From assembly GCA_910587175.1 (NCBI GenBank), contig CAJULH010000002.1, forward strand, positions 45,653 through 109,652: a stretch of DNA of 64,000 nt. Reading direction: 5' to 3'. The position numbers and the translations under genes are program-made. The DNA is from Candidatus Gastranaerophilales bacterium. Lineage in GTDB: Bacteria; Cyanobacteriota; Vampirovibrionia; Gastranaerophilales; Gastranaerophilaceae. The notes beneath the pieces were generated by a model. That model had not been told where the DNA came from and did not search any database. It saw only the letters and a program-made list of their open reading frames with translations. Shown here one piece after another: positions 16,368 to 25,318 of this stretch (positions are counted from its first letter, which is position 1; every line of letters begins with the position of its first letter).

Positions 16368-18476
16368 TTATGCGGCTTTTTCATTCACTACAATTGCATC
16401 TTTGTATTTTTCCAAATATGCATCCTTATCAACAGGTTCAGCTTGTTCCGTAGCCATTACTTCACCCAAAACATCATACTTTGCTTCAATTCTTTCTTTT
16501 TGTTCTTTGCTTGATGCTACAAGTCCTGTTTTTGGATTGATGCATTCAAGCACATGGGCTCTTTCAAAGTCTTCAAGCGGGAAATCTCCGCTTGCTATCT
16601 GCATAGTAGTATGATACAGTGCATTTAATGTACCGCAATCTGCCCAAGGTTCATCCGTAGGCACAGCGTACACTTTCTGCCCCGCCACAAGGTTTTTCGC
16701 CTTTTCAATAACATCAAGCGGAACCTTTTTGCTTATCATTTCACCCGTTTCTTTATCTTTTTCTGCAGTCAGATTATAAATCTGTTTCTGAATTTTTTCT
16801 GCATCAGGCTCCTGTGTCAAAGCCATAATAATAGGTACATAAAGCCCGGACCAGTCTCTTTTTTCTTTCCCGACACCAACATAAAGATACGGTTCTATCT
16901 CTGAAAGTGCACTGAAAGCCTCTTTGCTCACTGCAAACTGGAATGTATTGGTCAAGCAATTCCCGTCCTTTTCATATCCTTCAGGAATTTCTTTAGGTTT
17001 TTCCGCAAAGGCAAGAATTTCATTATCGTCATTGAGTTTCATAATACCGAAGTTTCCTTTGGCATCTTCGGATTTTACTTCTTTTGCAATCATTGCTATA
17101 GCTGCTTTTCCGCTATTCATAAGCTCTGCAACTTTACCGGTAGCCTCTGTAAGTCTTGACATAGAATCATTTGGAAGAATGAAAAGGCTTTCCCTGCCAT
17201 CCCTTTGCATTTTATCGTATAATTCTGCTGTAAAGCCGCCACTTCCTCTGTTTACGCCGGATTTATTTAAATAAAATTTTATATTTTCCCCGATTTTTAA
17301 TTTTGAACAATCCAACAGTCCTGCTTTATGAAGGGATATAAATGTAGTTTCCATAGGCGTCAAGCCTGTAGCGGTTTGAAATACACCTTTTGTAGACTGT
17401 GCACCGCCTTTTTTATCATGGAAAATAGCACTGGATGAAGCATTGGCATATTCAGCACGGGAGCCGTAACCTCCTGCAAGCATTGCAAACTGTATATTTT
17501 GAGCTCCTTCTTTTTCAACAAACGGATCCAACAATACTTGTCCGCTTTCAACTTTCTTTGAAAAATCTTCTATGCCTTTAATTAATTCACCGACAAATCT
17601 GCCGTTTTCAAGACCGATTACAACCTCTGTACCTTTGCCTACTGAAGGTTTTACCTCCCTCTTTCTGATTTTCTGGGGTTTTATTTCACTTTCAGAAGGA
17701 ACATATTTATTTCCCCTCTGCTTAGTAAATATGGATAATCTTCCTTCTTCCATTGATTTTTTATTAATCGAACCTGCATTCGTCAAAAGCACATCTTTGC
17801 CATCTTCCACAACAGACATTAGTTTTCCCCTTGTTTCAAGAATATAAACTTCTTCAGGGGTAACCCTTCCGTTTGGCGCGTTATTCGGACTTAATGTAAT
17901 TCTCATCTGCTGCGACGGTGTAAGGACTTTTCTTGTAGGAATTTCTCCGTATTTTTTATATTCTTCTGTATTCACCGTAACGGGACTTCTTAAAACAATT
18001 TCATACATCAAATCGCCGTATTTTTGTCTTTTAATCTGGGTTCTGGCAGGAAGAATGGTTGTGGTGCCGTTTTCTTTATCTTCCTTTTCTGTAACAGGTA
18101 TTGTGGTTTTAACAGAATCATCATAAGATACAAAATCATCAGCAAGCCTGTTTATCCACTCTTTTATGCTAATCATGGAACCTACATCTTCGCCTGCCAT
18201 TCCGTTTTCTAAATCTTTGCAGGTGACTAACTGCTTGCGCAGATCAGTAAATATTGCCTTCATGCTGCCTTCGAAGCTGACAGTTCTTGCAAGCTTGATA
18301 CCATTCATAGCCTGATATGCACTAATTAAACTTTGACTTGAAATATTGCTTCTTTTTATATCATCCGCACCTTTGAACTGAACAACATTGGTTTTTATCG
18401 GGTTTTGGACAGGTTGGTTTTGTTTTTCCCTTGCAAATGTTGAATATGGGAAAGCTATGTTTATTCTTTGAATCAT
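16368..18476 (-). CDS. Large protein with sugar-nucleotidyltransferase-like domain
   Basis: 702 aa, cytosolic. The C-terminal half looks like an NTP-transferase (GT-A-like) fold: MLAGGYGSRAEY (334-340 is AGGYGSR, the nucleotide loop G-G-x-G-x-R), SLFILPNDSM, FGIMKLNDDNEILAFAEKP, GNCLTNTFQFAVSKEAF and VPTDEPWADCGTLNALYHTT, in the order found in glucose-1-phosphate-type nucleotidyltransferases. The lysine expected after G-x-R is not obvious, and a 130-nt insert separates loop and next strand. The N-terminal 300 aa is unknown, but has NVVQFKGADD (FKG at 34-36), a leader motif also seen at 28289 and 58620. Start ATG with AAAAGGAAAAATAAA upstream. Substrate unknown. Confidence 0.6.
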   Translation of the reverse strand: MIQRINIAFPYSTFAREKQNQPVQNPIKTNVVQFKGADDIKRSNISSQSLISAYQAMNGIKLARTVSFEGSMKAIFTDLRKQLVTCKDLENGMAGEDVGSMISIKEWINRLADDFVSYDDSVKTTIPVTEKEDKENGTTTILPARTQIKRQKYGDLMYEIVLRSPVTVNTEEYKKYGEIPTRKVLTPSQQMRITLSPNNAPNGRVTPEEVYILETRGKLMSVVEDGKDVLLTNAGSINKKSMEEGRLSIFTKQRGNKYVPSESEIKPQKIRKREVKPSVGKGTEVVIGLENGRFVGELIKGIEDFSKKVESGQVLLDPFVEKEGAQNIQFAMLAGGYGSRAEYANASSSAIFHDKKGGAQSTKGVFQTATGLTPMETTFISLHKAGLLDCSKLKIGENIKFYLNKSGVNRGSGGFTAELYDKMQRDGRESLFILPNDSMSRLTEATGKVAELMNSGKAAIAMIAKEVKSEDAKGNFGIMKLNDDNEILAFAEKPKEIPEGYEKDGNCLTNTFQFAVSKEAFSALSEIEPYLYVGVGKEKRDWSGLYVPIIMALTQEPDAEKIQKQIYNLTAEKDKETGEMISKKVPLDVIEKAKNLVAGQKVYAVPTDEPWADCGTLNALYHTTMQIASGDFPLEDFERAHVLECINPKTGLVASSKEQKERIEAKYDVLGEVMATEQAEPVDKDAYLEKYKDAIVVNEKAA

Positions 18477-18700
18477 TTTATTTTTCCTTTTATGTTAATA
18501 ATTAACCAGTTTTCTTTGTCTTTCAGCGTAAAGCACTAAAAAGTGTAAATAATTAATGCTTGTAAATAAAATTTTTTGCCACCCGCCAAAACATCTAATT
18601 GCATTTTGAACAAGACACAATCATTACTCTTTGAAATTTTTAGTATTTCGCTTTTAGGGCAGACTTTCAGTTTAACCCAAAAAATTTTTTATGCAAATTT
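18477..18700. other. Intergenic region
   Basis: AT-rich; holds the ribosome site and probably the promoter of the 702-aa gene. I see no gene; a + strand frame at 18576 has no start signals. Confidence 0.3.
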
Positions 18701-18736
18701 AAAAATAAAAAAATCCCCCGCGAAAACCCGCAGGGG
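18701..18736 (-). terminator. Terminator of the 124-aa gene
   Basis: CCCC-C-GCG / CGC-A-GGGG stem, followed on the minus strand by ATTTTTTTATTTTT. It lies 180 nt past the stop at 18914, leaving a long 3' untranslated region. Confidence 0.7.
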
Positions 18737-18913
18737 AAAACTTTTAAAGAACTATGGAGATATAGGAGAGAGGAGAAATTTGTCTTTGGCTTTTGCCCTT
18801 GTATTAAGAGCTTTTCACCTTTTGACCATTTGAACCCGTTATTTTACAGAATTCAGGGACTTTATGTGATTTTTATAAACTTCTTTTAAACTGCCGTTTT
18901 ATATACCCGGAAT

Positions 18914-19288
18914 TTACAGGGTTTGAAGAACTGCACTTGCTGCAAGAGCATTTACTTGCGCTTCTGAAAGACCTGGAAATTCAGCAGCAATAACATTTAC
19001 CATATCTTCAACAGTGCCTTCAAATTTACCCATGGAGGCTTGAATCCTTGCTATAGACTCATCATTTTGATATTTACTGTGGTCAATTGCAAGTGCATTG
19101 CCCATTACAACTGCTTTGTTCTGCGCTGCAGACAATTGCATAGCATTGTAAATCGCTTCGTTGTCTACCTGTTTTTCTTCAGAATTTACAGGCGCTTTTT
19201 CTTCAGCGGATGTTTTCTTTTCTTCTTCTTTCTTTTCCACTTGTTTTTGAAAATTTAAACCATAAAGGTTAAGATTAATTTTGTCCAT
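18914..19288 (-). CDS. Unknown small acidic/lysine-rich protein, lineage-type
   Basis: Not recognised. 124 aa. N-terminus MDKINLNLYGLNFQKQ resembles that of the 39-701 protein (LNGLNFGK). Residues 18-42 are a Lys/Glu-rich linker. The C-terminal 80 aa is a predicted helical bundle (NEAIYNAMQLSAAQNKAVVM; GTVEDMVNVIAAEFPGLSE; AQVNALAASAVLQTL) without transmembrane segments. AAGGAG lies 9 nt before the ATG. It has its own strong terminator, so it is likely a well-expressed single gene. Confidence 0.6.
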   Translation of the reverse strand: MDKINLNLYGLNFQKQVEKKEEEKKTSAEEKAPVNSEEKQVDNEAIYNAMQLSAAQNKAVVMGNALAIDHSKYQNDESIARIQASMGKFEGTVEDMVNVIAAEFPGLSEAQVNALAASAVLQTL

Positions 19289-19452
19289 AGTCTCTGTCTC
19301 CTTGCTTTAAAAGTTCTTTGCTGTTCCTTATATTTAGACTATCGGTACTCTTTTACTTAAACTTTATGATTTTACAAAAAACCGTTACAAAAATTAATAT
19401 AAACCCTGAAATTATTGTCCGCCAGTCATTTCGGAATTTATTTTTTACAATA

Positions 19453-19487
19453 AAATACCCGCCTGTGAAACTTTCCGGCGGGTATTT
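19453..19487. terminator. Terminator of the 194-aa gene
   Basis: AAATACCCGCC/GGCGGGTATTT, 11 perfect pairs with a 13-base loop; TTTTATTG follows on the minus strand. Confidence 0.8.
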
Positions 19488-19508
19488 ACTCTATTTACAA
19501 ATCTATGC

Positions 19509-20093
19509 TTATTCGGCTTTCTGTTCAGTCAACTGTTCTGTTTCCTGTTCAGCTTCTTTCGGCTTTAAAAGACTGCTATATACAGCATCAGTTCTTTCGT
19601 AATTTTCTTTGGTTTTCATTTTCTGTCTATCACTATATGTGAAAAAGCCTCTTTCATGAGCTGTTTTTTCAGCTTCTTTGAAATTTTTACTTTTTGCCGC
19701 ATTAGAAACTAACATCAGAACCGAAGTTGCCAAAACCGCAGCAATCGCAATATTTTTATTTTTGGTTATTTGTTTGCCAATACCTTTAAGCGCATCAGCA
19801 TCAGCTGTATTTTGGCTTAGCATCATTTTATATTTATCTGACAAATCCGATACTTTTAAAGTTTTAAACAGTGCAGTCAAACCTGTTGCAAATGCACCAA
19901 GTGTGCTAAACGCAGACACAGCCTTATATTTACCGTCTTCCACTTCTCTGCCCACAGATAATTTCAAAGCCTCGTTTGCCTGATTTTGGCTTACCCATTT
20001 AAAATATTTGTCGTGTTTTCCTTCTTTGGCATTATCATTTTTATTGGCTTTTCTTGAAGCAAATGAAACATTTTGGACTGCATTAACCGGCAT
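19509..20093 (-). CDS. Unknown membrane protein, lineage-type
   Basis: Not recognised. 194 aa starting MPVNAVQNVSFASRKANK, with AAGGAGAAAAAT before the ATG at 20093. NVSFASRK resembles the VSFTGKK leader of the 58620 protein. Two hydrophobic stretches, about 48-68 (VSAFSTLGAFATGLTALF) and 103-122 (NIAIAAVLATSVLMLVSNAA), could be membrane spans, with a charged C-terminus rich in Glu/Gln (PKEAEQETEQLTEQKAE). Gene order gives no clue: it lies between the 124-aa protein and purB on the same strand. Confidence 0.55.
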   Translation of the reverse strand: MPVNAVQNVSFASRKANKNDNAKEGKHDKYFKWVSQNQANEALKLSVGREVEDGKYKAVSAFSTLGAFATGLTALFKTLKVSDLSDKYKMMLSQNTADADALKGIGKQITKNKNIAIAAVLATSVLMLVSNAAKSKNFKEAEKTAHERGFFTYSDRQKMKTKENYERTDAVYSSLLKPKEAEQETEQLTEQKAE

Positions 20094-20168
20094 ATTTTTC
20101 TCCTTATTAAACTGTTTGTTAAAGGTGTTTGTATAAAACGCAAACACAATTTTTTTTGCTGGTCAGGT

Positions 20169-21458
20169 TCAATTATATTCAAATCTTTTAAAAATTTCAT
20201 CCATATTTTTTAAATATTTTTCGTAACTGAAACAAGCAGCGATTTCCACATCATTCAGGTGTTTGCGCATATTTTCCTTAAAGTTTTCTTTGCCTTTAAC
20301 CCCACTAAAAGCGTCCATCGCTTCTCTTTGGACAATTTCATATGCAGCTTCACGCGTCATTCCTTTTTCAACAAGCTTTAAAAGGCAGCTTTGGGAAAAT
20401 ATTATATCGCCGTATTTGCCAATATTTTTCAACATATTATCAGGCTTTATAACCAGATTTTCAAGAGTAAAATTCAGCCTCTGCAGCATATAATCAGCAA
20501 GTATTGTGGAATCCGGAAAAATCACACGCTCCACGCTTGAATGGGAAATATCCCTTTCATGCCAGAGAGTTATATTTTCCATTGCAGCAAAGCTGTTTGA
20601 CCTCAAAATTCTTGCCAGACCGGATAAATTTTCGCTTGCAATCGGATTTTTCTTATGGGGCATTGCAGAAGAGCCTTTCTGCCCTTTCTTAAAACCTTCT
20701 TCAACCTCTGCCACTTCCCATCTTTGCAGATGACGGATTTCGACTGCAACATTTTCTATCGCAGAACCTATTAAAGAGAGAGCCGAAATATATGCAGCAT
20801 GGGCATCTCTGGCTATTACCTGCGTACTTATTTTAGCAGGTTTCAACCCTAAAATTTCACATGTGATGCGTTCAATTTCAGGTTCAACGTTTGAATAAGT
20901 TCCGACAGGACCCGAAATCTGTCCCCTTAGAATATCCGAAAGTGCATATTCTAAACGTTTTTTAGCCCTTTCAAACATATCATACCAGTTTAAAAGTTTA
21001 AATCCGAAGGTTATAACTTCTGCGCCGATACCGTGAGAACGTCCTATACAGCGAATATCCTTATATTTAAAAGCAAGGGTTTTCAATGTATTTAAGATAT
21101 TATCAAGGTCTTTTAAAATAATATCGCTCGCATCCTTTATCTGGAGCGCAAAGGCAGTATCTATGACATCAGAACTTGTGAGCCCTTTATGCATATAGCC
21201 TGAATATTTTTCGCCAACATAGTTATTTACACAGGTCAAAAATGCAATAACATCATGGTTTACGGTTTTTTCTATTTCATCAATCTCATCTACCGTAAAT
21301 TTTGCAGTGTTTAAAATATGATCATACGCATCTTTTGGAATTTGTCCCAGTTTGTAATAAGCCTCAACTACAGCAAGTTCAACCTTTAGATAATAGGAAA
21401 ATTTGCTTTCAAGTTCCCAGATTTTTGAAATTTCTTCTCTCGAATACCGTTTAATCAT
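20169..21458 (-). CDS. purB: Adenylosuccinate lyase
   Basis: Cleaves SAICAR to AICAR and adenylosuccinate to AMP in purine synthesis; a homotetramer of the fumarase/aspartase superfamily. 429 aa, usual for the short PurB type. Conserved stretches: THG-like GRSHGIGAEVITFG with the catalytic His, TSSDVIDTA, and the superfamily signature GSSAMPHKKNP, whose Ser lies on the flexible catalytic loop. The start is the ATG at 21458; a -10 box ends 6 nt upstream, so the mRNA is probably leaderless. Confidence 0.95.
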   Translation of the reverse strand: MIKRYSREEISKIWELESKFSYYLKVELAVVEAYYKLGQIPKDAYDHILNTAKFTVDEIDEIEKTVNHDVIAFLTCVNNYVGEKYSGYMHKGLTSSDVIDTAFALQIKDASDIILKDLDNILNTLKTLAFKYKDIRCIGRSHGIGAEVITFGFKLLNWYDMFERAKKRLEYALSDILRGQISGPVGTYSNVEPEIERITCEILGLKPAKISTQVIARDAHAAYISALSLIGSAIENVAVEIRHLQRWEVAEVEEGFKKGQKGSSAMPHKKNPIASENLSGLARILRSNSFAAMENITLWHERDISHSSVERVIFPDSTILADYMLQRLNFTLENLVIKPDNMLKNIGKYGDIIFSQSCLLKLVEKGMTREAAYEIVQREAMDAFSGVKGKENFKENMRKHLNDVEIAACFSYEKYLKNMDEIFKRFEYN

Positions 21459-21464
21459 AAATTA

Positions 21465-21493
21465 AGTATAGAATAAAAATAGAAATTACTCAA
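21465..21493 (-). promoter_or_regulatory. Leaderless promoter of purB
   Basis: Minus strand: TTGAGT (21488-21493), 17-nt spacer, TATACT (21465-21470), then 6 nt to the ATG at 21458. Confidence 0.65.
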
Positions 21494-21507
21494 AATAGCG
21501 TATTGAA

Positions 21508-21536
21508 TTGAATTTTAGCATATATTATGATACAAT
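21508..21536 (+). promoter_or_regulatory. Promoter of the 21563 pair
   Basis: TTGAAT (21508-21513), 17-nt spacer, TACAAT (21531-21536). Divergent from the purB promoter. Leader of about 20 nt. Confidence 0.55.
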
Positions 21537-21562
21537 GATATGTATAGTTTGAGAGTTTCTAA

Positions 21563-21883
21563 ATGATAAATGAAGAAATAAAACCCACGAAAGCTGTTTT
21601 TACAAATAATGAGATATCCCCCTTTGTTTTTGATTTACTTTGCACTTTCAGAGATATTAAAAAAGTACAAACGGTTGATAGTGTTTATGTAAATTTGGCA
21701 AACGATAAGCTTGAAATATATGTATTTTATCTTAAAGAAGATTTCAATATAGAAGATGAAATTGTAAAATATATAACAAATTGGGAAGAACAGTACGGAT
21801 ATTTTCCTGAAGTATTTGTCTATCCACTTGATATGATAGAAAAAAAAGAATTAGCTTTACCATTAGGAGTAATGGAAATTTAA
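21563..21883 (+). CDS. Unknown small protein paired with a HEPN-like protein
   Basis: Not recognised with confidence. 106 aa, alpha/beta: DSVYVNLANDKLEIYVFYL reads as two strands, then an acidic helix (EDEIVKYITNWEEQYG) and a strand PEVFVYPLD. The place and size suit a degenerate nucleotidyltransferase or an adaptor partner to the HEPN protein that begins 1 nt after its stop. No GS-x-D-x-D motif is present, so it is not an active MNT. Ribosome site weak (TTTGAGAG). Confidence 0.55.
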   Translation: MINEEIKPTKAVFTNNEISPFVFDLLCTFRDIKKVQTVDSVYVNLANDKLEIYVFYLKEDFNIEDEIVKYITNWEEQYGYFPEVFVYPLDMIEKKELALPLGVMEI

Positions 21884-21884
21884 A

Positions 21885-22250
21885 ATGGATAAATACTCAC
21901 AGGTTTATTTAGACAAAGCTTGCGAAAATTATGAATTGTATAACCACTTAGCAAATATCGATAAATTTGAGGCTTGGCAGATTACAACTTTATTTTACAG
22001 TGCATTATGTCTTGCAAAGGCTTATCTTTATAATAAAAAAATTCCCCAAAATTCCGTAAATTCCCATGAAAGCATTAAAAAATGGCTTACAACCGAATCA
22101 GAAGCAAAACGACTTAACGTGTTTTTCTTTTATGAAAAATTATATTTCGACAGCAGAGATGCAAGATACTCTATCAAAAAAATAAGCAAAGCAAGAATTC
22201 AAAACGCTCTTAAAAATTATGACAAGGTCAAACAACTTTTAACTTTATAA
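21885..22250 (+). CDS. HEPN-like domain protein
   Basis: 121 aa, all helical. WQITTLFYSALCLAKAYLYNKKIP then NSHESIKKWL, and later DSRDARYSIKK, match the HEPN subfamily with W-x(4)-FY-x-A-(L/I), S-H and R-x-x-A-R-Y motifs. HEPN proteins are often RNases in toxin or defence modules, or helpers of nucleotidyltransferases; no canonical R-x4-H is clear here, so a non-catalytic type is possible. It is translationally coupled to the 106-aa gene (TAA-A-ATG) and converges with rfbA, whose stop is 3 nt away. Confidence 0.6.
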   Translation: MDKYSQVYLDKACENYELYNHLANIDKFEAWQITTLFYSALCLAKAYLYNKKIPQNSVNSHESIKKWLTTESEAKRLNVFFFYEKLYFDSRDARYSIKKISKARIQNALKNYDKVKQLLTL

Positions 22251-22253
22251 AGT

Positions 22254-23138
22254 CTACACTTTCACCACGCCTGCCTGTTCGACAATTTTTCTTATGTAGG
22301 CGCCGTAGCCGTTATTTTTATACTTTTCGCTTAGTTTTAAAAGCTGTGCTGCATCAATATAGCCCATTCTGTAGGCAACCTCTTCAATGCAGGCTATTTT
22401 CATGCCTGTATTTATTTCCATAGACTGCACAAAATTGCTAGCCTGAAGAAGACTTTCAAATGTTCCTGTATCAAGCCAGGCAAAACCCCTGCCCAATATT
22501 TCAACATCTAAGGCATTGTTTAAAAGATAGATATTGTTTAAATCCGTAATCTCCAATTCACCCCTGGCAGATGGTTTCAGGGTTTTTGCATATTCTACCA
22601 CTTTATCATCATAAAAATACAAACCGGTTACAGCATAGTTTGATTTCGGATTTTTTGGCTTTTCTTCAATGGAAACAGCCTTGTTGTTCTCATCAAATTC
22701 CACAACACCAAACCTTTGCGGGTCATTCACCTGATACCCGAAAACAGTTGCCCCCTTTGTTTTTTCACCAACAGATTTTAACATAGACGAAAAACCAAAA
22801 CCGTGGAAAATATTATCTCCTAAAATTAACGCTACAGGCGAATTTTGGATAAAATCTTCAGCAATTAAAAAGCTGTCTGCAATTCCTCTGGTTTCAGTCT
22901 GCACAGCATATGAAAATTTAACGCCAAGGTTTGAACCATCCCCAAGCACTTTTTGGAAATTCCCAAGGTCATTTGGATTTGAAATGATTAAAATATCCCG
23001 GATACCCGCAAGCATAAGGGTTGTAATCGGGTAATATGCCATAGGTTTATCGTATACGGGAAGAAGAATTTTTGAAATCGGAAGACTTGCCGGATATAAT
23101 CTGCTTCCAGCACCCCCTGCAAGGATTATACCTTTCAT
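22254..23138 (-). CDS. rfbA: Glucose-1-phosphate thymidylyltransferase
   Basis: Makes dTDP-glucose from dTTP and glucose-1-phosphate, the first step toward dTDP-rhamnose and other deoxysugars. 294 aa, the usual RmlA length. Motifs: MKGIILAGGAGSRLYP (nucleotide loop; start at 23138), LPVYDKPMAYYPI, ALILGDNIFHGFG, FGVVEFDENNKAVSIEEKP and GRGFAWLDTGTFESL. The ATG overlaps the galE stop (ATGA), so they are coupled. The longer frame upstream lies within galE. No rmlB, C or D is in the window. Confidence 0.95.
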   Translation of the reverse strand: MKGIILAGGAGSRLYPASLPISKILLPVYDKPMAYYPITTLMLAGIRDILIISNPNDLGNFQKVLGDGSNLGVKFSYAVQTETRGIADSFLIAEDFIQNSPVALILGDNIFHGFGFSSMLKSVGEKTKGATVFGYQVNDPQRFGVVEFDENNKAVSIEEKPKNPKSNYAVTGLYFYDDKVVEYAKTLKPSARGELEITDLNNIYLLNNALDVEILGRGFAWLDTGTFESLLQASNFVQSMEINTGMKIACIEEVAYRMGYIDAAQLLKLSEKYKNNGYGAYIRKIVEQAGVVKV

Positions 23139-24169
23139 ATGTGTGTCCTTTCCTTGTTTTCCGCGGGTTGTTGCAAAGTTTTTAAAATGCGCTCCCAATT
23201 TGCAGCATTTTGAATAGAAACATTCAAAGGAGTTTTCGCACTCCACTGCAGCATCTCTTTTGCTTTTGCCGAATTTGCAACCAATTTTGCCGGGTCGCCT
23301 TCGCGCCTGCTGCAGATTTTCAAGGGAACTTTTATGTTTAAAACATTTTCAACGGCAGAAAATATTTCTTTTACGCTTTCACCCTCCCCGCTGCCAAGGT
23401 TTATTATTGTACTGTCATTATTTCGAAGATATTCATATGCCAGCGTATGTGCCTTTGCAAGGTCGCAAACATCTATATAATCTCTGACACAGGTGCCGTC
23501 TTTTGTATCATAATCTGTTCCAAAAAGATTAAAGACCTTATTTTCGTCTGCCTTTAAGATGTTTGGGACAAGATGGGTTTCAATATCGTGCCATTCGCCT
23601 GAAACACCGTCCGCATCTGCACCTATAACATTAAAATATCTGAATATTGTATACTTTAGCCCATATGCTTTTGCATAATCTTTTATCGCAAGTTCTATGG
23701 CAAGTTTTGTGCTGCCATAAGGATTTACAGGCTTTTGCGGATGAAATTCATCTATTGGTATATAGTTTGGTTCCCCATATGTGGCACAGGTGGATGAAAA
23801 AACAATCTTTTTAACATTGTTTTCCACCATAGCATCAAGCAAACTGATTGAACCTGAAACATTGTTGTTATAATACTTTGAAGGGCTTATAACACTTTCA
23901 TTCACAAGAGAATTTGCTGCAAAATGTACAACAGCATCAATTTTATAGGTTTGAAAGAGTTTATTAAGAGCCTCTTTATCCCTTGTATCAGCCTTTATAA
24001 AATCAACAAAGCTGCCTTTTTCGTTTTTGGCAAAGTCTTTCAGCCTTTCAATGATTTCAATATGTCCCACTGAAAGGTTATCAAGGATAACAACATCATA
24101 TCCGGATTTTATGAAGTCTATAGCGGAATGAGAGCCTATATATCCTGCTCCGCCTGTAATAAGTATCAT
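23135..24169 (-). CDS. galE: UDP-glucose 4-epimerase
   Basis: Interconverts UDP-glucose and UDP-galactose with bound NAD. 344 aa. The extended SDR family features are clear: ILITGGAGYIGSHSA (Rossmann loop), FSSTCATYGEP, and the YGSTK catalytic Tyr/Lys in NPYGSTKLAIEL. YFNVIGAD and the GTCVRDYIDVCDLAKAH stretch are typical of GalE. I start at the ATG at 24169 (Met 9 of the long frame), 7 nt after the recA stop. It forms a recA-galE-rfbA run, coupling sugar nucleotide synthesis to recA transcription, which is unusual. Confidence 0.93.
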   Translation of the reverse strand: MILITGGAGYIGSHSAIDFIKSGYDVVILDNLSVGHIEIIERLKDFAKNEKGSFVDFIKADTRDKEALNKLFQTYKIDAVVHFAANSLVNESVISPSKYYNNNVSGSISLLDAMVENNVKKIVFSSTCATYGEPNYIPIDEFHPQKPVNPYGSTKLAIELAIKDYAKAYGLKYTIFRYFNVIGADADGVSGEWHDIETHLVPNILKADENKVFNLFGTDYDTKDGTCVRDYIDVCDLAKAHTLAYEYLRNNDSTIINLGSGEGESVKEIFSAVENVLNIKVPLKICSRREGDPAKLVANSAKAKEMLQWSAKTPLNVSIQNAANWERILKTLQQPAENKERTHI

Positions 24170-24176
24170 TTGTTTC

Positions 24177-25238
24177 CTATTCTTTGTTTGCAAGGGTTTC
24201 TCTTACTTTTTCTTCAACCTCTTTTAAAATTTCAGGATGCTCACCCAGAAATTCTTTGGATTTATCTCTGCCCTGACCGAGTTTCTCATCATTATAGCTA
24301 AACCAGGCACCTGCTTTTTTAATTATATCCATATTAACAGCCACGTCCAAAATGTTGCCCAGAGCGCAAATGCCTTTACCGTAAACAATATCAAACTCGG
24401 CTACGCGGAAAGGAGGCGCCACTTTGTTTTTAACCACTTTTACACGCACCCTGTTTCCGATATCTTCACCGTCTTTATTTTTAACAGAATCAAAACGACG
24501 GATATCCAGGCGAACTGAAGCATAATATTTCAGCGCATTACCACCTGTGGTAGTTTCGGGGTTGCCGTACATAACGCCGATTTTTTGTCTCAACTGGTTA
24601 ATAAAAATTACTGTAGTATTTGTCTTTCCTACAATACCGGTTAGTTTCCTCAATGCCTTTGACATTAACCTTGCCTGAAGACCCATCTGCTGCTCATCCA
24701 TAGCTTTTTCGATTTCAGCCTTTGGAACAAGAGCTGCAACAGAGTCAATTACAATAACATCAATTGCGCCGGAGCGAACCAGCTCTTCTGCAATTTCAAG
24801 TGCCTGCTCACCTGTATCCGGCTGGGAGATAAGAAGTTCATCAACATTTACACCCAAATTTTTAGCGTATTCAGGGTCAAGTGCGTGTTCTGCATCTATA
24901 AATGCTGCAATACCGCCTTTTTTCTGGGCTTCTGCAACAATGTGCTGCGCAAGGGTAGTTTTACCGCTAGATTCAGGACCGTATATTTCTATAACCCTGC
25001 CCCTTGGAACACCGCCAACCCCAAGAGCAATATCAAGAGCAAGTGCTCCTGTCGGTATACAATCCACATTTACGGAAGATTTATCCCCGAGGCGCATAAT
25101 GGAGCCTTTGCCAAAATCTTTCTCAATCTTATCTAAAGCCATTTTCAGGGCTTTATCTTTTCCTTCTCTTAATTCCTTTGCTGCAGCATCTTCTTTGGTT
25201 TCTTTTGCAGATGCTTTTACTTTGGTTTCCGCTGCCAT
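24177..25238 (-). CDS. recA: Recombinase RecA
   Basis: Strand exchange and SOS co-protease; forms a filament on single-stranded DNA. 353 aa. Walker [10 protein letters not shown], Walker [11 protein letters not shown], loop L1 [21 protein letters not shown] and loop L2 [20 protein letters not shown] are intact. The N-terminus has a 30-aa Ala/Lys/Glu-rich extension. AGGAGAAAGAGG precedes the ATG. No LexA-type operator is obvious in the 80 nt shared with the divergent kdsA. Confidence 0.97.
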   Translation of the reverse strand: MAAETKVKASAKETKEDAAAKELREGKDKALKMALDKIEKDFGKGSIMRLGDKSSVNVDCIPTGALALDIALGVGGVPRGRVIEIYGPESSGKTTLAQHIVAEAQKKGGIAAFIDAEHALDPEYAKNLGVNVDELLISQPDTGEQALEIAEELVRSGAIDVIVIDSVAALVPKAEIEKAMDEQQMGLQARLMSKALRKLTGIVGKTNTTVIFINQLRQKIGVMYGNPETTTGGNALKYYASVRLDIRRFDSVKNKDGEDIGNRVRVKVVKNKVAPPFRVAEFDIVYGKGICALGNILDVAVNMDIIKKAGAWFSYNDEKLGQGRDKSKEFLGEHPEILKEVEEKVRETLANKE

Positions 25239-25305
25239 ATATCCTCTTTCTCCTCAAAACTGGTGTAAACTAAATAATTCACTATACTTTCATTGTAATT
25301 CATTA

Positions 25306-25311
25306 TATAAT
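25306..25311 (+). promoter_or_regulatory. -10 element of kdsA (leaderless)
   Basis: TATAAT ends 7 nt before the kdsA ATG at 25319. A -35 element is not clear. Confidence 0.5.
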
Positions 25312-25318
25312 AAATTCT

